From positions 1 through 19,356 of the forward strand of contig DAIEQP010000263.1 of the NCBI GenBank assembly GCA_027347805.1: a stretch of 19,356 nt of DNA, read 5' to 3'. Position numbers and translations under genes: made by a program. Below the pieces are notes generated by a model. The model was not told the origin of the DNA, did not search any database, and saw nothing but the letters and a program-made list of their open reading frames with translations. Positions 15,887-19,356 of the stretch are shown here, piece by piece. Source of the DNA: Ignavibacteria bacterium. Lineage in GTDB: Bacteria; Bacteroidota; Ignavibacteria; Ignavibacteriales; Melioribacteraceae. Position 1 is the first letter of the stretch, and every line of letters starts with the position of its first letter.

Positions 15887-16747
15887 TTGAAAGTTGGTTA
15901 CTATCCCGGTTGCTCACTAAGCGGAACGGGAAAAGAGTACGACCTTTCCATAAGAAAGGTTTTAGAAAAACTCGATGTTGAACTTGCTGAATTAAATGAC
16001 TGGTCCTGCTGCGGTGCTACTTCTGCGCACGCAACAAATCATTTCCTTTCGATCGGATTATCTTCGCTTAATTTATTCCAGGCACAAAAACAGAATCTCG
16101 AAGAACTCTTTGCACCATGTGCCGCCTGTTATAATAGAATGGTTGTTGCTAAAGATGAACTTGGTAAAGGAACCGAAACAGCAAAGAAAATTTCTGCGCT
16201 GAATAATGGAGAATCAACTGCGAAAGTTAATATCATCAACATTATTCAATTGTTTGAAAAAGCCGGACTCGAAAATATTTCCGCCAAAACAAAAATGAAC
16301 CTGAAAGGAATTAAAGCTGCCTGTTATTACGGATGTCTGCTAGTTCGTCCTTTCAGCATAACAAAGTTCGACGATGCCGAGCAGCCGGTAGCAATGGAAA
16401 AAATTATTTCGGCTGTTGGTGCAGAACCGGTTGACTGGAATTACAAAGTTGAATGCTGCGGAGGTGCGCATTCAATTGCACATAAAGAAATTGTAGTTGA
16501 TCTATCAAAGAAAATTATTGATGATGCCGTTAAACATGGCGCTAATGTTATAATTGTTGCCTGCCCGATGTGTCATTCGAATCTTGATATGCGCCAGCGT
16601 GCAATGAAAGATACTGCTGCAATTCCAGTCCTTTATCTATCAGAATTTGTCGGCCTTGCGCTTGGAATAGATTCAAAAGAACTTGGAATGAATCTTCATT
16701 TTACCAGTACTGAACCGATTCTCGAAAAAGTTTTAGTTAAGGAGTGA
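15887..16747 (+). CDS. hdrB: Heterodisulfide reductase subunit B-like protein (HdrB), TTG start
   Basis: HdrB holds the catalytic non-cubane [4Fe-4S] clusters that reduce a disulfide. The protein is 286 residues. The first CCG motif has Cys9, Cys41-Cys42, Cys78 and Cys81, giving CX31CCX35CX2C, inside the family's range. The second has Cys150 (or Cys146), Cys190-Cys191, Cys226 and Cys229. Both cluster sites are therefore intact, which supports real disulfide reductase chemistry rather than a degenerate copy. The start is TTG at 15887, chosen because AGAGG (15875-15879), overlapping the hdrC stop, is 7 nt upstream and because MKVGYYPGCS is the usual family N-terminus. The physiological disulfide is unknown. 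hdrA starts 3 bp after the stop. Confidence 0.91.
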   Translation: MKVGYYPGCSLSGTGKEYDLSIRKVLEKLDVELAELNDWSCCGATSAHATNHFLSIGLSSLNLFQAQKQNLEELFAPCAACYNRMVVAKDELGKGTETAKKISALNNGESTAKVNIINIIQLFEKAGLENISAKTKMNLKGIKAACYYGCLLVRPFSITKFDDAEQPVAMEKIISAVGAEPVDWNYKVECCGGAHSIAHKEIVVDLSKKIIDDAVKHGANVIIVACPMCHSNLDMRQRAMKDTAAIPVLYLSEFVGLALGIDSKELGMNLHFTSTEPILEKVLVKE

Positions 16748-16750
16748 CCA

Positions 16751-18748
16751 ATGCGAATTGGAGTTTTTGTTTGTCAATGCGGCGAAAATATTGGTAGAAC
16801 TGTTGATTGTCCTGCGGTTGCAGAAGCAGCCGGAAGATTTCCAGGCGTTGCTTACTCAGTCGAATACAAATACATGTGTTCAGATCCAGGGCAGAATCTC
16901 ATCAAGAATATGATTAAAGAAAAAAATCTTGATGCAATTGTTGTTGGTTCCTGTTCTCCTCACATGCATGAAAAAACTTTTCGCAAAGCCGCGCTTGATG
17001 CTGGAGTAAATCCTTTTCTTTGCGAGATTGCAAACCTGCGCGAGCATTGCAGCTGGGTTCATGAAGATATTGTTGACGCTACAAAGAAAGCAATTGATCT
17101 TGTCCGCATTGCAGTTGAAAAAGTAAAAAAGAATACACCGCTTACACCAATTCGTGTTCCTGTAACAAAACGTTCTCTCGTGATCGGCGGTGGTATTTCA
17201 GGAATCCAGGCGGCGCTCGATATTGCTAATGCAGGATTTGAATGTGTTCTAGTTGAGAAAGAACCCTCAATCGGCGGACACATGAGCCAGCTCTCTGAAA
17301 CTTTCCCAACTCTTGATTGCTCTCAATGTATTCTTACTCCACGAATGGTTGAAGTTTATCAACACCCGAAAATTAAATTGCTGACTTATTCAGAGGTTGA
17401 AAATGTAGAAGGATTCATCGGCAACTTTAAAGTAACAATTAGAAAGAAGGCGCGTTCGATTGATGAATCAAAATGTACCGGCTGCGGGCTGTGTGTTCAA
17501 AAATGTCCTATCAAGAAAAAAGCTTACAATGAGTTCGAAGAAAATTTAGCTCATCGTCCGGCGGTTTATGTTCCTTTTCCTCAAGCAGTACCAAACATTC
17601 CTGTGATTGATAGAACTGTTTGCACATACTATCAAACAGGCAAATGCCAAATGTGTGTAAAAGTATGCGGCAGGGAAGCAATCTTCTTTGAACAGCAGGA
17701 TGAAATGATTACAGAAGAAGTTGGATCAATCGTTGTTGCCACCGGATATAAATTATATTCTATAGATAAGAAGCCGGAAGAAAGTGAAATTAAAGGTTAT
17801 GGTGAATATGGTTATGGAAAATATAAAGATGTGATCGACGGATTGCAGTTTGAAAGAATTGCAAGCGCATCCGGACCAACATCGGGAGAAATACTTCGGC
17901 CTTCCGATAATAAAGTTCCCAAGAAAATTGTTTTCATTCAATGTGTCGGCTCGCGAGATGAATCAAAGGGATTTTCTTACTGCAGTAAAATCTGCTGCAT
18001 GTATACGGCAAAACACGCAATGTTATATAAACACAAAGTTCATGATGGCGAAGCATACGTTTTCTATATGGATATTCGTGCCGGTGGAAAAGGTTACGAT
18101 GAATTTGTTCGCCGCGCGATTGAAGAAGATCATGTAAAATATATCCGGGGAAGAGTTTCACGCATATATGAAGAGGATGGAAAATATATTGTCCGCGGTG
18201 AAGATACAATTGCTGGCAAACCAATTACAATTGATGCAGATTTGGTTGTGCTGGCAACAGCAATGATAGCGCAGCCGAATGCAGTTAAGCTTGCCCAGAC
18301 AATTGGAATGTCGTATGATAAATATGGTTTCTACAACGAAGCCCATCCAAAACTTCGTCCTGTGGAAGTAAGCACGGCTGGAGTTTTTCTCGCCGGTGCA
18401 TGTCAATCACCAAAAGATATTCCTGAATCTGTAGCGATGGCATCAGCGGCGGCAAGTAAATCACTTGTACTATTCGGATCTGATTTTTTGGAAAGAGAAC
18501 CAACAGTAGCAAAAGTAAATGAATCAGTTTGCGCAGGTTGTTTCTATTGCCAGAAAGTTTGTGCTTATAACGCAATTGAGAAAAAAGAAATAAAAGATAG
18601 AAAAGGTAATCTGGTTAAAGTAATTGCTTATGTAAACAGCGGGCTATGTCAGGGCTTCGGAACATGCAATGCTGTCTGTCCATCAAAGTCTGTTGAGCTC
18701 ATTGGTTTTAATGATGAACAAATTTACGCTGAAATAAATGCACTGTAA
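16751..18748 (+). CDS. hdrA: Heterodisulfide reductase subunit A-like flavoprotein (HdrA), one cluster ligand replaced
   Basis: HdrA contains the FAD thought to carry out electron bifurcation. The length of 665 residues is that of stand-alone HdrA. Order of parts: N-terminal domain with CQCGENIG and YKYMCSDPGQ, SCSPHMHE (68-74), Rossmann FAD site GGGISG (146-151), and DCSQC (189-193). An inserted ferredoxin domain follows with Cys242/245/248/252 and Cys291/299/302/306, then the second half of the FAD fold with AGACQSP near the end. Last comes a C-terminal ferredoxin with Cys594/597/600/604 and a second motif CQGFGTCNAVCP, where Phe636 (TTC at 18656-18658) stands where CX2CX2CX3CP expects Cys. 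AAGGAG (16739-16744) is a strong ribosome site 6 nt before the ATG. The cluster that MvhD would normally feed may be altered. Confidence 0.94.
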   Translation: MRIGVFVCQCGENIGRTVDCPAVAEAAGRFPGVAYSVEYKYMCSDPGQNLIKNMIKEKNLDAIVVGSCSPHMHEKTFRKAALDAGVNPFLCEIANLREHCSWVHEDIVDATKKAIDLVRIAVEKVKKNTPLTPIRVPVTKRSLVIGGGISGIQAALDIANAGFECVLVEKEPSIGGHMSQLSETFPTLDCSQCILTPRMVEVYQHPKIKLLTYSEVENVEGFIGNFKVTIRKKARSIDESKCTGCGLCVQKCPIKKKAYNEFEENLAHRPAVYVPFPQAVPNIPVIDRTVCTYYQTGKCQMCVKVCGREAIFFEQQDEMITEEVGSIVVATGYKLYSIDKKPEESEIKGYGEYGYGKYKDVIDGLQFERIASASGPTSGEILRPSDNKVPKKIVFIQCVGSRDESKGFSYCSKICCMYTAKHAMLYKHKVHDGEAYVFYMDIRAGGKGYDEFVRRAIEEDHVKYIRGRVSRIYEEDGKYIVRGEDTIAGKPITIDADLVVLATAMIAQPNAVKLAQTIGMSYDKYGFYNEAHPKLRPVEVSTAGVFLAGACQSPKDIPESVAMASAAASKSLVLFGSDFLEREPTVAKVNESVCAGCFYCQKVCAYNAIEKKEIKDRKGNLVKVIAYVNSGLCQGFGTCNAVCPSKSVELIGFNDEQIYAEINAL

Positions 18749-18753
18749 ACTCC

Positions 18754-18798
18754 GCGTCTCTTCGTCTCTGCTGTTTTACCGCAAAGACGCCGAGGCAC
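18754..18798. repeat. Imperfect inverted repeat in the hdrA-mvhD gap, candidate dispersed element
   Basis: Arms 18754-18771 and 18781-18798 pair at 13 of 18 positions plus one G-T wobble, around a 9-nt loop. The left arm contains a repeated GTCTC unit and the right arm reads GCAAAGACGCCGAGGCAC. This GC-rich, short-period sequence is unlike the AT-rich gaps around it. It resembles short 'gcaaagacgcaaag'-type repeats I associate with intergenic regions of many environmental bacterial genomes. It fills most of the 63-bp gap and ends directly at the ribosome binding site of mvhD. Confidence 0.55.
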
Positions 18799-18811
18799 AA
18801 GGAAAGAAAAA

Positions 18812-19258
18812 ATGGAAGAAGAAAAATTTGAACCGAAGATTGCTGCGTTTGTATGCAACTGGTGCACATACACCGGCGCAGATTTAGCCGGCACATCGCG
18901 ATTGAAATATCCAACTAATGTTAAAATGATTCGTGTGCCATGCACAGGAAGAATTGATCCTGTCTTTATTATCAAAGCATTTGAGAAAGGTGCGGATGGA
19001 GTTTTAATTTCAGGCTGCCATCCAAATGACTGCCATTACAACACAGGTAATTTTCATGCGCGCCGAAGATGGATACTATTCAGACAGCTTCTAAATTTTG
19101 TTGGAATTGATTCCACAAGGTTACACTTTTCATGGGTATCTGCATCGGAAGGGAAAAAGTTTGTTGATGTTGTAACGGAAGTAATTAACAAAGTTAAAGA
19201 ACAGGGAAAATTCAAGAAGTACGAAAAGATTAACAAGGAGTTTGCTATTCATGAATGA
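18812..19258 (+). CDS. mvhD: MvhD/FlpD-family [2Fe-2S] electron-transfer subunit
   Basis: MvhD proteins link an electron donor enzyme (hydrogenase, formate dehydrogenase or NADH oxidoreductase) to HdrA. The 148-residue protein matches the family along its length: FVCNWCTYTGADLAGTSR (13-30), RVPCTGRIDP (41-50) and SGCHPNDCHYNTGN (67-80). Candidate [2Fe-2S] ligands are Cys15, 18, 44, 69 and 74. AAGGA (18799-18803) lies 8 nt before ATG 18812 and touches the inverted repeat in the gap. Its TGA stop overlaps the next gene's start by 8 bp. No hydrogenase subunit is visible, so the electron source must be encoded downstream or elsewhere. The family call is firm; the symbol is used in the homologue sense. 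Confidence 0.9.
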   Translation: MEEEKFEPKIAAFVCNWCTYTGADLAGTSRLKYPTNVKMIRVPCTGRIDPVFIIKAFEKGADGVLISGCHPNDCHYNTGNFHARRRWILFRQLLNFVGIDSTRLHFSWVSASEGKKFVDVVTEVINKVKEQGKFKKYEKINKEFAIHE

Positions 19259-19356
19259 ACTTCGGGAAAAAGCTAAAGAACTTCTTCAGAACGGAACCGT
19301 AAAAGTAATCATCGGTCACACGCAAGGAACAACACCGCTTCATACCAAACCGGTTA
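19251..19356 (+). CDS. Start of a further gene in the hdr operon (cut by window end)
   Basis: An open frame starts at ATG 19251, preceded by AAGGAG (19235-19240) at 10-nt spacing and overlapping the mvhD stop by 8 bp. It runs to the window end, giving 35 residues that begin MNELREKAKELLQNG, followed by VKVIIGHTQGTTPLHTKPV. This opening resembles the N-terminus of 4Fe-4S/FrhB-like proteins that often follow hdrA-mvhD, but too little is present to name it. The overlap and good ribosome site make it a real gene and the fifth member of the operon. Confidence 0.7.
   Translation, partial: MNELREKAKELLQNGTVKVIIGHTQGTTPLHTKPV

Noticed and set aside
15887..15889. TTG start of hdrB as a sign of a damaged gene
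   Set aside because: A good ribosome site at proper spacing and the family-typical N-terminus support TTG as the genuine start.
17934..18575. Several open frames antisense to hdrA
   Set aside because: They overlap each other and a strongly supported gene, with no start signals and low-quality translations.
1..19356. CRISPR array, tRNA, rRNA, insertion sequence or prophage genes
   Set aside because: No regular spaced repeats, cloverleaf sequences, transposase or integrase motifs were found on either strand.

Overview
The window is AT-rich bacterial chromosome with no rRNA, tRNA, insertion sequence or CRISPR array that I can see. The gene set suggests the Ignavibacteria or a related lineage of the Bacteroidota/Chlorobi group: a small haem-binding-domain protein, a Cdd1-like helix-hairpin-helix protein, SGNH hydrolases beside an MBOAT protein, and an anaerobe-type HdrCBA-MvhD module, with few strong Shine-Dalgarno sites. 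This placement is inference; no 16S or other decisive marker is present.

Layout. (1) Positions 1-4588, plus strand: the 3' part of mfd, a c-type haem-binding small protein, a CorA-like transporter with an altered GMN motif, a DUF72 protein and a YbjQ-family protein. A 16-bp-stem bidirectional terminator (4608-4644) closes this block. (2) Positions 4648-12397, minus strand: seven closely packed genes read right to left, namely a secreted GDSL/SGNH hydrolase, a small Cdd1-like HhH protein, a membrane-anchored SGNH protein, two paralogous acyl-AMP ligases, an acyl carrier protein and an MBOAT O-acyltransferase. (3) Positions 12488-15139, minus strand: a 556-residue coiled-coil protein and an RmlA/RfbA-type nucleotidyltransferase. 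(4) From 15337 to the end, plus strand: hdrC, hdrB, hdrA and mvhD homologues and the start of a further gene, cut by the window edge.

How the genes may work together. The minus-strand operon has the same four part types as the Gram-positive dlt operon: an AMP-forming ligase (here two), a small carrier protein, an MBOAT membrane acyltransferase and a membrane-anchored SGNH protein. The best reading is an acyl-activation and export relay. A carboxylic acid is adenylated, loaded on the ACP, passed by the MBOAT protein across the inner membrane and placed by an SGNH protein on an envelope polymer. The ligases look like fatty-acyl-AMP ligases rather than DltA, so the group moved is probably not D-alanine. 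This is the candidate new system in the window.

The hdrCBA-mvhD cluster encodes most of a flavin-based electron-bifurcating or electron-confurcating complex. The gene for its electron-input partner is not in the window. HdrA has a Phe in place of one cluster-ligand Cys, and the hdrA-mvhD gap holds an imperfect inverted repeat that looks like a dispersed element.
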